In this document: positions 45,056 through 54,871 of the stretch, one piece after another
Layout of the letters: each line of letters opens with the position of its first letter
How positions within the stretch are numbered: position 1 is the first letter of the stretch
NCBI GenBank assembly: GCA_001600635.1
Contig: BCKL01000001.1
Coordinates: 27,550-91,549 of the forward strand
DNA length: 64,000 bases
Reading direction: 5' to 3'
Origin: Leucosporidium creatinivorum
Lineage: Eukaryota > Basidiomycota > Microbotryomycetes > Leucosporidiales > Leucosporidiaceae
Position numbers and translations under genes: made by a program
The notes under the pieces: generated by a model
Told to the model about the DNA's origin: nothing
The model's database searches: none
The model's input: the letters and a program-made list of their open reading frames with translations, nothing else

Positions 45056-46249
45056 ATGTACGTCGCTGCAACACGTCTAGCAGCTCGAGAAGTGAGCTCT
45101 ACTGACGCTCTGGCGCTCTACAGGAGATCGTTCGCCCTGGCGCCGCTACCGCTGCTGGTTCTCGTCCTCAGCGCGCTCCCCGCCGCCCAAGCCTCCGTCG
45201 GCGACCGCTCCCCGGCCTATCAACGCTGCCTAACGACCTGCAGCTCCGCCTGTCCCTCTGCCCCTCCTTCCAAGCTCGCCCTCTGGCCTTGCGCGCACGA
45301 ATGCCGCTACACCTGCCTCACTTTCCTCACCGACCTCGCGCTCGGCTCCTCCGAGCTGGACCATGCGCTACAAGGCCAGGGAGGCGCTTTGGAAGGTCTA
45401 CCGATAGGCAGGATGGTCCAGTTTAACGGCAAATGGCCGTTCCATCGCATGGCGAGCGTGCAGGAGCCGCTGTCGGTCTTGTTCTCGCTCGCCAACTTGT
45501 GGGCGCATTGGCGGGGGTGGAGGGATTTGGGAAAGATGGGGAGTGGTGCAGAAGGACTGCGGAAGGCGTACAGGATCTACGCGCTCTCGGGAATCAACAC
45601 CTGGATCTGGTCGAGCGTATTCCACACCCGAGACGTCGACTGGACGGAGAAGGCCGACTACTTTAGTGCAGCAGGGGGGATGCTCTGCGGACTATGGATC
45701 GCAGGAGTACGGCTGGGAGGGCTGTACGGCTCGACAGGCGCAGGGAACGGCCGTCGAGGACCTCGCTCGGCGATTCGGCGGGGATGGGCCCTCCTTTGCT
45801 CGACCATCTTCGTCGCCCATTGCGTCTACCTCGCCTCGGGAGATCGGTTCGACTATGGCTACAACATGCGCTTCAACGTCACCATCGCCCTCGCCCAAAT
45901 CCTCCTCTGGGCCGCCTGGTCAGCCTACCACCAATTCGTCCTCTCCAAACCCTCCCCCTTCATCTCTGTACACTCTTCCACATCCACCAAAGCGACTCGC
46001 GCCCCCCATTCTCATCTACCTCTCCTCCCTCTCCTCCTCCTGCCTGCCCTCACCGCGCTGGAACTCCTCGACTTTGCGCCGATCGGACCATTCGGCCTCA
46101 GAATGCTCGATGCCCATGCGCTGTGGCATTTGAGTACCGTCGCGGTAGTGAGGATGTGGTATGGGTTCTTGGAGAAGGATCTGAGATGGGTGGAAGGGCA
46201 TAGTGTGGGGTTAGAAGAGGTGGAGGGCGGCAGGAGCAGGGTCGAGTGA
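45056..46249 (+). CDS. PER1: PER1/PGAP3 GPI-anchor remodelling protein
   Basis: Family motifs are complete: cysteine-rich lumenal domain (CLTTCSSACPSAPPS, CAHECRYTCL), FNGKWPFHRMASVQEPLSVL, WIWSSVFHTRDVDWTEKAD and the C-terminal DAHALWHLSTV. PER1 is an ER membrane hydrolase (CREST superfamily) that removes the sn-2 acyl chain from GPI anchors. The start is odd. A GTACGT...CTACAG intron of 66 bases (45058-45123) begins right after AT; splicing creates ATG-AGA and a perfect signal peptide (RSFALAPLPLLVLVLSALPA). If the intron stays in, the same ATG reads MYVAATRLAAREVSSTDALA and continues in frame, because 66 bases is 22 codons without a stop. Spliced length is 375 residues, close to yeast Per1 (357). 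Confidence 0.9.
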   Translation: MYVAATRLAAREVSSTDALALYRRSFALAPLPLLVLVLSALPAAQASVGDRSPAYQRCLTTCSSACPSAPPSKLALWPCAHECRYTCLTFLTDLALGSSELDHALQGQGGALEGLPIGRMVQFNGKWPFHRMASVQEPLSVLFSLANLWAHWRGWRDLGKMGSGAEGLRKAYRIYALSGINTWIWSSVFHTRDVDWTEKADYFSAAGGMLCGLWIAGVRLGGLYGSTGAGNGRRGPRSAIRRGWALLCSTIFVAHCVYLASGDRFDYGYNMRFNVTIALAQILLWAAWSAYHQFVLSKPSPFISVHSSTSTKATRAPHSHLPLLPLLLLPALTALELLDFAPIGPFGLRMLDAHALWHLSTVAVVRMWYGFLEKDLRWVEGHSVGLEEVEGGRSRVE

Positions 46250-46593
46250 TCGCCGAGATCTGGAGAGGGTGAGTCGGGCTGTAATGCTTCGGGTCTAGTA
46301 CGCTCAGCTGACGCTTCGTGTGTTAGCAGATGGCCCTTTGCCCCTCTTCTAGACTCAGCGCGCTACTTACGCCGCGCAAACAGCGAACATTGGCTGCTCG
46401 GCGCCGAGAGTGGAGGGCTTGGAGAGGACTCTGGAGGGTGGGAGGGCATAGCATTACACACGAGCCTGTGCAAAGTCATCTTAGAACCCACAACATTGAA
46501 AATTGACCCCTCTGCACCTTCACGAGATCAGCGCGAAGTTGCGCTCGCACGCTGCTTTCGCTCTGACTTTCTCCTCGTCTGCACCTCACCAGC
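46250..46593. promoter_or_regulatory. Upstream region of the JmjC gene
   Basis: About 340 bases between PER1 and the JmjC gene, both plus strand. No gene seen. Confidence 0.4.
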
Positions 46594-48222
46594 ATGAGCT
46601 CCGTCAGCGCCGAAGCAGACGAATCTCGCGGCATACCACTCCTCACACCAGCACAGTGCACCTACAGCTACTTCCGACAACATCATCTTCTACCAAACGC
46701 GCCTGTCCTCCTTCCTCCTTCTCTCGTCGCCGACTGGCCCGCATGCCATTGGCGCAGCGCCGAGGATGACTCTACAACAACGCAGCTACCCCTCTCTGCT
46801 TTCTGCGACCTCAAGCTCGAGGAGAGCGGAGCTTACTGGCCTTTGCCTGGCGCGGTGGACGAGGACGGCGCTCTGGACACGCTGGGCGATCTGTTCGATG
46901 CGTGGCAGCAGGGGAGGGCTAAAAAGGTGTATTTGAAGGATTGGCATCTACCGCTATGGCTGGCGAATCGCGGAGACGGCGAGGAGAGCGTCAGGAAGGA
47001 GCTGTACGAGCTGCCGATGATGTGGAGGGATGACTGGATGAACGAGTATTACGGTGCAGAGACGAAAGACGATTTCCGGTTTGTGGTGAGTCGCTCGCAG
47101 GTTCCAGGTGCCATTCCGAAGCGCCGAGCTGACCTCTCTTCGTCCTTCGCAGTACGCTGGCGGGAGCGAGACCTGCACTCCACTACACCGAGACGTGTGT
47201 ACGTTGTCTCGTCACTTCATCTACCCCGACCGAGCCTCTGACCCCGTCTCCGCGACCACAGACTGCTCCTACTCAATCTCGACAAACCTCTTCGGCGCCA
47301 AGCTTTGGCACCTCTTCCCGCCGATTTGCACACCCCATCTGCTGCCGCTGATCGCTCAAGCTGAAAGAGAAGGGGGTTCGGTTGATGTGAGGGAGTGGGA
47401 CGAAGTTCGGTTGGCAGAGATGAAGGAGCTGGGAATGAGGGTCGTCAGGCAGGAGCAGGGCGAGAGTATCTTCAGTGAGTCGCGTCTCGTGGTCGCTACG
47501 ACGCTCCTCATAGCTTTTGAGGGCGTGTACCTCAATTGCTGACCTTCGCTATCTCCCATAGTCCCCTCCGGCTACTATCACCAAGTCACCAACCTCTCGC
47601 AACCGACTCTCTCCCTCAACCACAACTGGTGCAACTCGCACAACCTTCCGACGATGTACTCGTCCATGTGCGATGAGGTCGCTCGCTGTCGGGAAGCTAT
47701 CGACGATGTGAGGGAGCTGTTGATGAGGAAGGCTCGACAGGAGGGCGAGGAGGCGGGGGATTGGAGGGTGGAGTGGGAGGAATGCGTTGCTGAGTTGGTG
47801 AAGCAGAGTGCAGGTTGGGAGTGAGTGCTTGCTCGCGGATTACGTATGGCCGTGGACGTCGTGCTGACGACTTTCGGCGTTCGCAGCTGGACGACGTTCT
47901 GGCGGATGATCCGACACGCCCTCAGATCGCTGGTCGAGCTCTCTCCACAGAGCCACGCCGTACGCTGGCCATCTGTTCCCTCCTCAGCACGTCCACCGCC
48001 GGCATTTGTGGTCGAGCAGGTGAGTCTTCTCTCGGCGGCCGTTCTCGTCGAGCTTTCAGGTCGATCGAGACTGACCCCTCGCCGCTCATACAGGTCCGCC
48101 CGCTACTCGTAGCGTTTCTTGTACGAGAAGAGGAGGAGTACAGGCTCACAGCAGGGCTTGGCGAGGTGCTGGAGGACGTAGCGCGATTACTCTCGGCGCT
48201 GGAAGCAGGGCATGGCCAGTAG
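46594..48222 (+). CDS. JmjC-domain oxygenase, JMJD4 type
   Basis: From MSSVSAEADESRGIPLLTP, exons give the JmjC core: VYLKDWHLPLW, LPMMWRDDWMNEYY, the iron ligands HxD in YAGGSETCTPLHRDV, then SISTNLFGAKLWHLFPP, and VPSGYYHQVTNLSQPTLSLN with HNWCN, where the distal His sits in YYHQV. The VPSGxxHQVxNL...SINHNW pattern is that of JMJD4, which hydroxylates a lysine of the translation release factor eRF1 (family knowledge). Two C-terminal exons (WTTFWRMIRHALRSL and VRPLLVAFLVREEEEYR) complete the protein at 48222. At least six introns, all with CTGAC-type branch sites. Confidence 0.85.
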
Positions 48223-48542
48223 ATCGAGGCGGCTAGGAGTAATAGACGCTGTAGCTCATACACAACTACCTTCCATGTCGGCTAGGCTGCTTAAGGCCTT
48301 GCCGAATACCTAGTCGTTCAAGCTCGGCGCCGAAGCAAGGGGTTAAGAGAGTCAGCTGCAGTTCAGGCGTAGCAGAAGTGATCATCTGCCGCTGTCCGAG
48401 AAGTAAGACTCTGCTCTTCACTCCAATCAACGAGCTCGCCCCCACCATTCATCGGCCTGAGGTTGAGGCGGAGGCCCACGGCGCCGCTCTCGCTCTTGAT
48501 TCTCGCTCATATTCTTTCGGCTCGCCTCTACGACGCCACACC
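48223..48542. promoter_or_regulatory. Upstream region of the Zn2Cys6 factor
   Basis: About 320 bases between the JmjC stop and the next start. No gene seen. Confidence 0.4.
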
Positions 48543-51154
48543 ATGGACAGCATATCGACGAATCGTAATGCAAGCCCACCAACAGCCCGGCGGAGTGTCA
48601 GAGCTTGTCTAACATGCGTGAGTACGAATCGCGCCCACCCTCTCGCGTCGGGTTCCGAGCCGTCTCCGCGCAGAGCAAAGCAGAGGAGCTGACCCACATA
48701 CTACCACAGCGAAAAACCAAGAACCGCTGCTCCGGCGACGAGCCCAAGTGCGAGCGCTGTGTACGGCTGAACAAGGACTGCCATTATGATCGCCCGGATC
48801 CAGTAGTCACACCTGGCGCTCGACTACAGGAAGAGGTCGATACCTTACGAGTAGCCCTAGTGCATACTGTCGCCGCTTTACAAAAGCGAGGCCACCTGCC
48901 GTCGGAATTCTCGGCGTTCGCTGCTGAAGCGGCTCGCCATGTCTCCTTCGCCGAGCCTTCGACCTCAGCTGCCGGCGTGGATGGTTCTCACACGCTCGAT
49001 CAATCTCGGAAACGACCCCGAGGTGACTCGTCGGCCTCCCCAAGCGCTGGTGTCGGCACCGCTGCCTCGCCTCTGTCATCGCTTCAGTACCGAGCGCCAG
49101 ACTACCCTCTCAGTGTGTTTCTGTATCTACTCCAACCGCGTCTTGAGACTCTAGCTAACCCTGCCTCCCCTACACAGAGCCGTACCGCTTCCAACTCTAC
49201 GAGAGCCGAGCTGTAAGCCCCGTCGACGACGGACTTGATCTGCCCAACTCGGCGATGCAGAGCGAGTTCGAAGCCGTTCACGCCACGGAGGGGCCTTCGG
49301 ATCCGACAAGTACTCGTATGCGGCGTGAGCCTGCTCCACCACCTGCGTTCCGCAATGTGGTCGAGCTTCAGGTCGTCTCGGCGACGGAAGCGAGGGATCT
49401 CTTCAACTTGTGAGCTTCTCTTGACCTCTTCATACTTGATGCACGACTAAACGAGCTCTACCTAATAGCTACACGACCAACCTTCATCCCTTCTTCCCCA
49501 TCTTAGACCTGCACTCGGACACCTTCGATTCGCTCTCGGCCTGCTATCCCTGGACGCTCAACAGCTGTCTGTTCGTCGCATGTGCGTTACAACATAGCTT
49601 GATACGAATGAATGTTGACTTTGAGTCTACAGGTCGAGCGCAAGTTGGCTCCAACTCGCCTACGCCCCTGCTCGAGCGCCTGATGGACGAGGCGCAAGGA
49701 ATCGCTCAAGCCTCCCTCTTTGCCATCACCACTCAAACAGCCGATATCCAAGCCATGGCGATCCTCGCCGCCTTCTCCATCAACGCCATCCTTCCTGCTT
49801 CGCATGCCATGTCAATGGGGTGAGCGGTCGTGCGCCTCCGCCGATTCAACGATCGCCGAGCTGACTCGCCGTCTCGCTCTCAGAGTCGAGTTCCAGCTCC
49901 ATGTCGCTCTGAGCACACTCTCGCGCAGCTCAAGACAGCTCTCTTCCGAGGAGGAGATCGGAATCGCAACTGGCGCTCGAACTTGGCTCCATCTCATTGT
50001 CCTCCAGCATAGCTCAGGCCGAGGCAAGGGAAAGTCGCTCCGAGTCGTCGACAAGGACTCCGTCTGCCGCGAGCGCCTTCTCTGCCTCACACAGCATCCG
50101 ACCTCGAACGCTTTCGATATCGGAGTCGCCGCTCAAGTCGAGCTCATCACGCTCCAGGCTCACGCCGACGCGAGCCTCGCCATGCTCAACTCACTGCCGA
50201 GCTTTTCGAGGCAAGGTGCGGACATCATCAAGGGGTTCTGTCAGGATATACAGAGACTGTACGCCGTGTGGGATCTTCAACTCGGTGCGTTCTCTCGATC
50301 CCTCTACGCCTTCCTCGCTGACCCACCCTTCGCAGGCGCCCGCGCCTCGGACCCCTTCTTTCCCTTCGTCAGCCGCTGCATGGCTCGCACCTTCAAGCAA
50401 GCCGAGCTCGAGGTCATCGTCGGCGGTATCCGAGGCCGCTCCATCCGCCAAGCCCTCACCGACCTCACCTTCCGCGACCTCGTCGTTCAGGCTCGGACTT
50501 TGGCGCTGGAGAACATCGAGCTTCACTCGAGCAATGGAGTCGCTCTACACTGCATGACCCACTCAATGGTCCTGGAAGCCTCGTTCTGCGCGCTGCTGGT
50601 GCTCAAGGTGACGAAGGTGTTGCCGGAGGGGATCGAGTTGGCGAGGGTCGTTCGGGAGATTAGGTCGCTGAGTGAGGTGAGTGACGGTCCGAGCCGCTTT
50701 GAAAGATGGCGAGCTGATCTTGCTTTCTTATCATTCTTATCAGACGCTCTTTAGTACACCAGGAGGCGCGGTCTTCAGTCGCATCGTCGTGTGGGTCGAG
50801 CTTCGGCGCTCGACGCTTGCGATGCCTTCTCTGACCTTCTCCTCTCGGCATAGATCGGCTCTGAGCCAGTTCATACCATCCGATGACTTTCAATATTCGT
50901 TCCCATCAGCAGGAGCAGCCCCTGCAGGCCTGCAAGAGCTCCTCATTGCCTCTCAAGCACCGGGCAACGGCGCGCCGAGCATGCCAGATTGGCTTACGGT
51001 CGACAATCTCAAGTAAGTGGCTCTATAGCGCCTTTGTTGTTCGTTTTGCCAACTTCTCGGCGTCCACAGCTTCGATCTCGACTGGCCTCAACTCATGAAC
51101 GGAAGTCAGGATCTCGGCTGGGGCTCGGCGGTGCCGCCGAACTTCAGTTTCTGA
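48543..51154 (+). CDS. Zn2Cys6 fungal transcription factor
   Basis: ATG at 48543 (MDSISTNRNASPPTARR) leads to the zinc cluster, joined over an intron after the second cysteine: RACLTC then RKTKNRCSGDEPKCERC and VRLNKDC, the C-x2-C-x6-C-x5-C-x2-C-x6-C pattern. A linker and short heptad-like helix (LQEEVDTLRVALVHTVAALQ) follow. The middle is a fungal-specific transcription-factor domain (FYTTNLHPFFPILDLHSD, AMAILAAFSIN, NAFDIGVAAQVELI), and the protein ends NGSQDLGWGSAVPPNFSF. Such factors often control nearby metabolic genes; the SnoaL/SDR/dioxygenase set lies 4-10 kb upstream, so a link is possible but unproven. Confidence 0.88.
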
Positions 51155-51338
51155 AACCTATCGGTGCAACGAGCCACGGCAGCTCTTTCGCTGCTGCTAG
51201 TTTGCGCTCGTGAACCTTTCCTTCGCCCCCGAGAACGCGAGATGCGAGCACGGCTGGCGAGCGCCGAACTTGCTCTCGGACTCGCTTGTGTCGTCGCGCC
51301 ATTCTGCGACCCTGAAGCATCTAAATTACCTGAACACT

Positions 51339-52460
51339 CTACTTCGATCTCCAACTCTGAGCCCGTACATCCCACCAGACAGGCCTGATTCCCCGCTCCC
51401 TGCAAGCCTTAGCAACGGCCTTCCGCTTTTTCATCGTCCACTCCCCCTCCCAACTCTCGTCAAAATTGAGCACCTTCAATGCTGCTGGCGCTTGAAGAAC
51501 ATAGTCGAGGATGTAGGCGGCGCTGGAATGGCCGTCCGAGAGATCGAGGTGGGTGATGGAAGGAGGAAGGCGGAGGAGGAGGTCGAGAGTGAGGTCGACT
51601 TCGTCGTCGTCAATATCCTCGGTGAGGCGGAGGTGATGCAGAGATGGAAGTGCGTGGATGTAGGGAAGGAGAAGCTCCATATCCGAGTTGGCGTTCCAGT
51701 TGTTGAAGTTGATGCTGAGGTAGGTGAGCTCGGCGAACGAGGCGAGGCTGTGTGGAGTTGAGGCGAGCTGGGCCAGGTGCGTGTAGTGTAGGGTGAGGCG
51801 GCGGAGGGAAGACGCAGACGAGAGGAAGATGGAGGAGAACGAGGCGTGGTTGTCGCTTCATCCGTGGAGCTCCAGTGAGGTGAGAGCGAATGAGAATGGA
51901 CCGGCGAGACAATCGGCAGGGAGGCGCGGAGGAAGGCGCTGAATGATGAGAGTCTTAAGCCCGATGAGACGGGACAGTAGTGGTACGAGTCCCTGGCTGA
52001 AGACATGGATATCGAGCGTTTCCAGCTTCAAATCGAGGTCGGCCACGGCGCCGACGAGGATTGAATGCCCCATGGTGGACGCGGAGAGCCGTAGGCGATG
52101 GAGTTTGGAGCACGCCTGGAACAGCTGGCGGATGTTGTATGCGAGGAGTTGGGGATCTTGGCACGAGTCGAGGAAGAGGGAGAGCGTGCGGACGGGGATT
52201 GCGAGCCGAGGTTGGGTTTGAAGCGTGGCGAGAAGGGTCTTGCGAAATGAGACGCGGGCGCCCTTGATCTCCATATAGTCGTCCGAATGACCTTCATCCT
52301 CGTCGAGATCAATGGTTAGGTCGCGATATAGCGACGCCTGCGCGGTCACGGCCAGCGATTTCGAGAGGAGGCATAAGCCGGCCTTCTCATCGGCTTGGAC
52401 ATCCTCCATCGCGAAGTCGAGGATATCGTGTAGGAGTTCGAGGGGCAGCTTCGGCGGCAT
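51339..52460 (-). CDS. F-box/LRR-like protein C (single in-frame TGA)
   Basis: Begins MPPKLPLELLHDILDFAMED, with the F-box-like motif at residues 4-14 and the shared GLCLLSKSLAVTAQASLY stretch. LRR-like segments follow (LIGLKTLIIQRLPPRL, ALTSLELHG, SLRRLTLHY, LPSLHHLRLTED). The frame is open for 374 codons except for one TGA at 51860-51858, directly after LTSLELHG; the downstream part up to RAQSWRSK is in the same frame and keeps the repeats. I found no GT-AG pair that would remove the stop in frame. The position matches that of the stop in paralog E. It is either a recent nonsense mutation, an error, or read-through. Divergent from gene D with a repeat between. Confidence 0.6.
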
Positions 52461-52717
52461 AGCTGAGCAGGGGGGGCGGACGTCGAGGGCGAGCGCCGAG
52501 ATCGTTCTTCCGGTGAGCTGTCGGGAGAGGCGGGGTCAATCTGCTGGTCTGAAAGGACATGGAGACCTGTACAATGATATAACTCACCTCGGCAGACAAG
52601 AAAAAATCGAGAGGCAGTGCTCGAACTGCGTACGGTCAGCCACGCCAGTCGAGGGAGAGCCGATAAGCCGGGAGGGCGGAGAGGGCTAGTCTGGTACACC
52701 TGAGCAGGTCGAGCGGG
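52461..52717. other. Upstream region of F-box gene C
   Basis: About 260 bases between the start of gene C and the dispersed repeat; on the minus strand one or two intron-like signals are present, so a leader exon is possible. Nothing else recognised. Confidence 0.35.
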
Positions 52718-52990
52718 TCCTACTAGTGCCCTTGGCGATGTCGGAGCTCAGAGACGAGTCCAGACGAGGTAGCGGCAGGAGCGAGAAAGGCGAAGTCGAA
52801 GCGATTCGCTGGTTGACCTCCTCTGTCTTCGGCTCGTCCCGGCTTCTTCGACTCGCGTACGGAATACTCGACTACAGAAGGACTCGCGCGTGCTCTACCA
52901 AGCTCTACCATCGGACTAGCTCTCGCTGGGCTTTGACCGCGCTCTCGTCGCGCTCTCTCAAACCGCTGGAATCGAGCTGTAAGGACTAGA
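52718..52990 (+). repeat. Dispersed repeat, copy 2, between F-box genes C and D
   Basis: Begins GTCCTACTAGTGCCC and aligns with the minus strand of 3835-3545 for nearly its whole length, and with 39845-39560 over the first part. One frame is open and reads alike in copies 1 and 2 (FGSSRLLRLAY here, FGSSRLLRIAY there; then YRRTRACSTK against YRRTWTCSTK), which may mean a decayed coding unit or simply recent common origin. Confidence 0.8.
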
Positions 52991-53393
52991 CCGACGTTGC
53001 TGCACGCTGCAGAGATACCTGACGAGTGCTAGGTAAGCTTCCTCATTCTGTTACCCCGTCTCCTCAGAGCTTTGGTAGGGAGGAGAGTGACATTCAAACC
53101 CTGGAGCGCGTTGAGCAGGAGCGACGGGCGCTGGGATGGGCTACAGACGATGCGACGCAGCCTGGGGCCGAAGTGACTTATGTAGTGGACTCAAACTGAC
53201 CTCCGCTTGCTTTCACTCGACCAGATCTCGTCCACTCGCTCGGCGAAGCTTGCTCGCTTCCTTCTTTCTCCGGCGCCGGTTCAGCTTCCTCAAGGTGAGC
53301 CTAGCTGCGGCAGAACACCTCGAGGAGCAAGAGGCTGACATGATGCCTCACTGCAGTCTCCCCACGACCTCCTGCTCCCCTTCACCCGCCGAC
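52991..53393. other. Upstream region of F-box gene D
   Basis: Holds two intron-like signals on the plus strand: CTGACCTCCGCTTGC...CGACCAG near 53195-53223 and GTGAGC...CTGACATGATG...CTGCAG at about 53296-53356. Gene D may therefore have a spliced leader. No other gene seen. Confidence 0.45.
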
Positions 53394-54593
53394 ATGTCCC
53401 CCGCCGAAGCCCCCTCCTCGCCATCCCCCTCCCTCTCCCATCGACTACCGCTCGAGCTCATTGCTGCTATCTTCGAGCACGACACCGTAGACGACTACCG
53501 ATGCCCCACAAGCCGCCTCTGCTTCGTCAGCCGAGCGCTCCTCCCCGTCGGTCGGCGCCTGATGCACCGGGAAGCCACGTTCACCATCTTCTGCATCAAC
53601 GAGCCCAACGAGGACGACCCATCTCTCCCGAACAAAGTTACTGTTCATTCCGACGAGGTCCCCTTCTTGGACAGCTTGGCACGGGAGCCGAGTCTCGCAG
53701 CCCATGTGAGGCGTCTCACGATCAACCTCGAGCACTACGACACCTACTCGGACGAGGACTACCCCATGTTTGCGCCAATCCTCGAGCTCCTGAGGACCTG
53801 TTCCAAGGTGACAGAGCTTCGCATCTTCGTCTTCGTCGGAAGGGAGGAGAAGCGTATGGCAGCGGCTCTCGCTCGGACCCTTCTTAGGCACAAGCTGGCG
53901 TCGCAGGTCGTCGAGCTAAGGTTCCCGTACGCGGGGATTGATACCCTCTACTTCCTGACCACTCTGCCGAGGTTGGCCCATCTTATTCTGGACGACGCTC
54001 GCGGATACGTCCCCGAAGGATCGGTCTTCCCTACTTCCTACCCCTTCCGCCTCTCTTTCTTCAAAACCGATAGCTCCTGCCATCGCGCGGTTCACGCTAT
54101 CATTTCCGCATCCCTCCACTCCCTTCAGCACCTCGTCCTCCGCGACACCCTCTTCTTCGATAATGCCGCTGAATTACACAAGTTCGCTGCTCTCGCCACG
54201 CTCACCATCAAGTTCGACTACTACGGGGGTACGCAACCAGAGCGCGTGCTACAATCGCTCTCCCTCTGCACCACTCTTCGCACGCTTCACCTCCACAAGC
54301 TGTCCGACCCCGACGGCGCCTTCCTCACCCACCTTCCCCCCTGGATCACTCAACTCCACCTCGACTCGGGCAAGAATCGCCTCAGCGTTCACAAGATGCT
54401 CGAAGATGCCGTGTGTCCTAAGCTGCAGGTCCTCTGCCTTCCAATGGCCAAATGGACCGAGCTGGAGCGGGTGGAGATGTGCCAGGCCGCTTTGAAGACG
54501 GGCGTGGAGCTGAGGAACGTGGAAAGCAAGAAAAGTGCTAGCCCAGAGGATTTGTGCGGGGAGGAGTTCTACGGCTATGGTTCATTTTGGTGA
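53394..54593 (+). CDS. F-box/LRR-like protein D, intact
   Basis: An uninterrupted frame. I place the start at 53394 (MSPAEAPSSPSPSLSHRLP), because the earlier in-frame ATGs at 53340 and 53343 fall inside a likely leader intron; this gives 399 residues. The F-box-like motif LPLELIAAIF is at about residues 18-27, followed by RLCFVSRALLPVGRRLM, the family signature, and LRR-like segments (LPRLAHLILDD, LHSLQHLVLRD, FAALATLTIKF, CTTLRTLHLHKL, CPKLQVLCLP). Probable SCF-type adaptor. With gene B this is the intact reference for the family in the window. Confidence 0.75.
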   Translation: MSPAEAPSSPSPSLSHRLPLELIAAIFEHDTVDDYRCPTSRLCFVSRALLPVGRRLMHREATFTIFCINEPNEDDPSLPNKVTVHSDEVPFLDSLAREPSLAAHVRRLTINLEHYDTYSDEDYPMFAPILELLRTCSKVTELRIFVFVGREEKRMAAALARTLLRHKLASQVVELRFPYAGIDTLYFLTTLPRLAHLILDDARGYVPEGSVFPTSYPFRLSFFKTDSSCHRAVHAIISASLHSLQHLVLRDTLFFDNAAELHKFAALATLTIKFDYYGGTQPERVLQSLSLCTTLRTLHLHKLSDPDGAFLTHLPPWITQLHLDSGKNRLSVHKMLEDAVCPKLQVLCLPMAKWTELERVEMCQAALKTGVELRNVESKKSASPEDLCGEEFYGYGSFW

Positions 54594-54871
54594 ATGCAAG
54601 ACGCCGAGCATTTCGCTGGAACCGACCGAGAGCTGCGAAGGGCTTGGGCGGTCAGCGAGTCGGCTGCTGTGCTTTAAGAGCAAGCCGAATGACAAGCGGA
54701 ACTGCTTCCCTCGTCTCCCTCGCGCCAGACTCCTCTAGCGTGTTTTGAAATGCGCTCGAGGGGAGTGAGCGACGAGCCTTCGCCGAGCAGGGGGATCTCT
54801 CACGTCGAGTCCCGAAGTGAGGAACGCAAGAGCTGCTAGACGACAAGTTTACATCTCGCTACCACAATCTG
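54594..54871. other. Convergent 3' region, gene D and DBR1
   Basis: About 280 bases between two ends facing each other. Nothing recognised. Confidence 0.4.

Noticed and set aside
53136-53393. Upstream start for F-box gene D giving 485 residues
   Set aside because: The extra part spans a likely leader intron (GTGAGC...CTGCAG) and has no family likeness.
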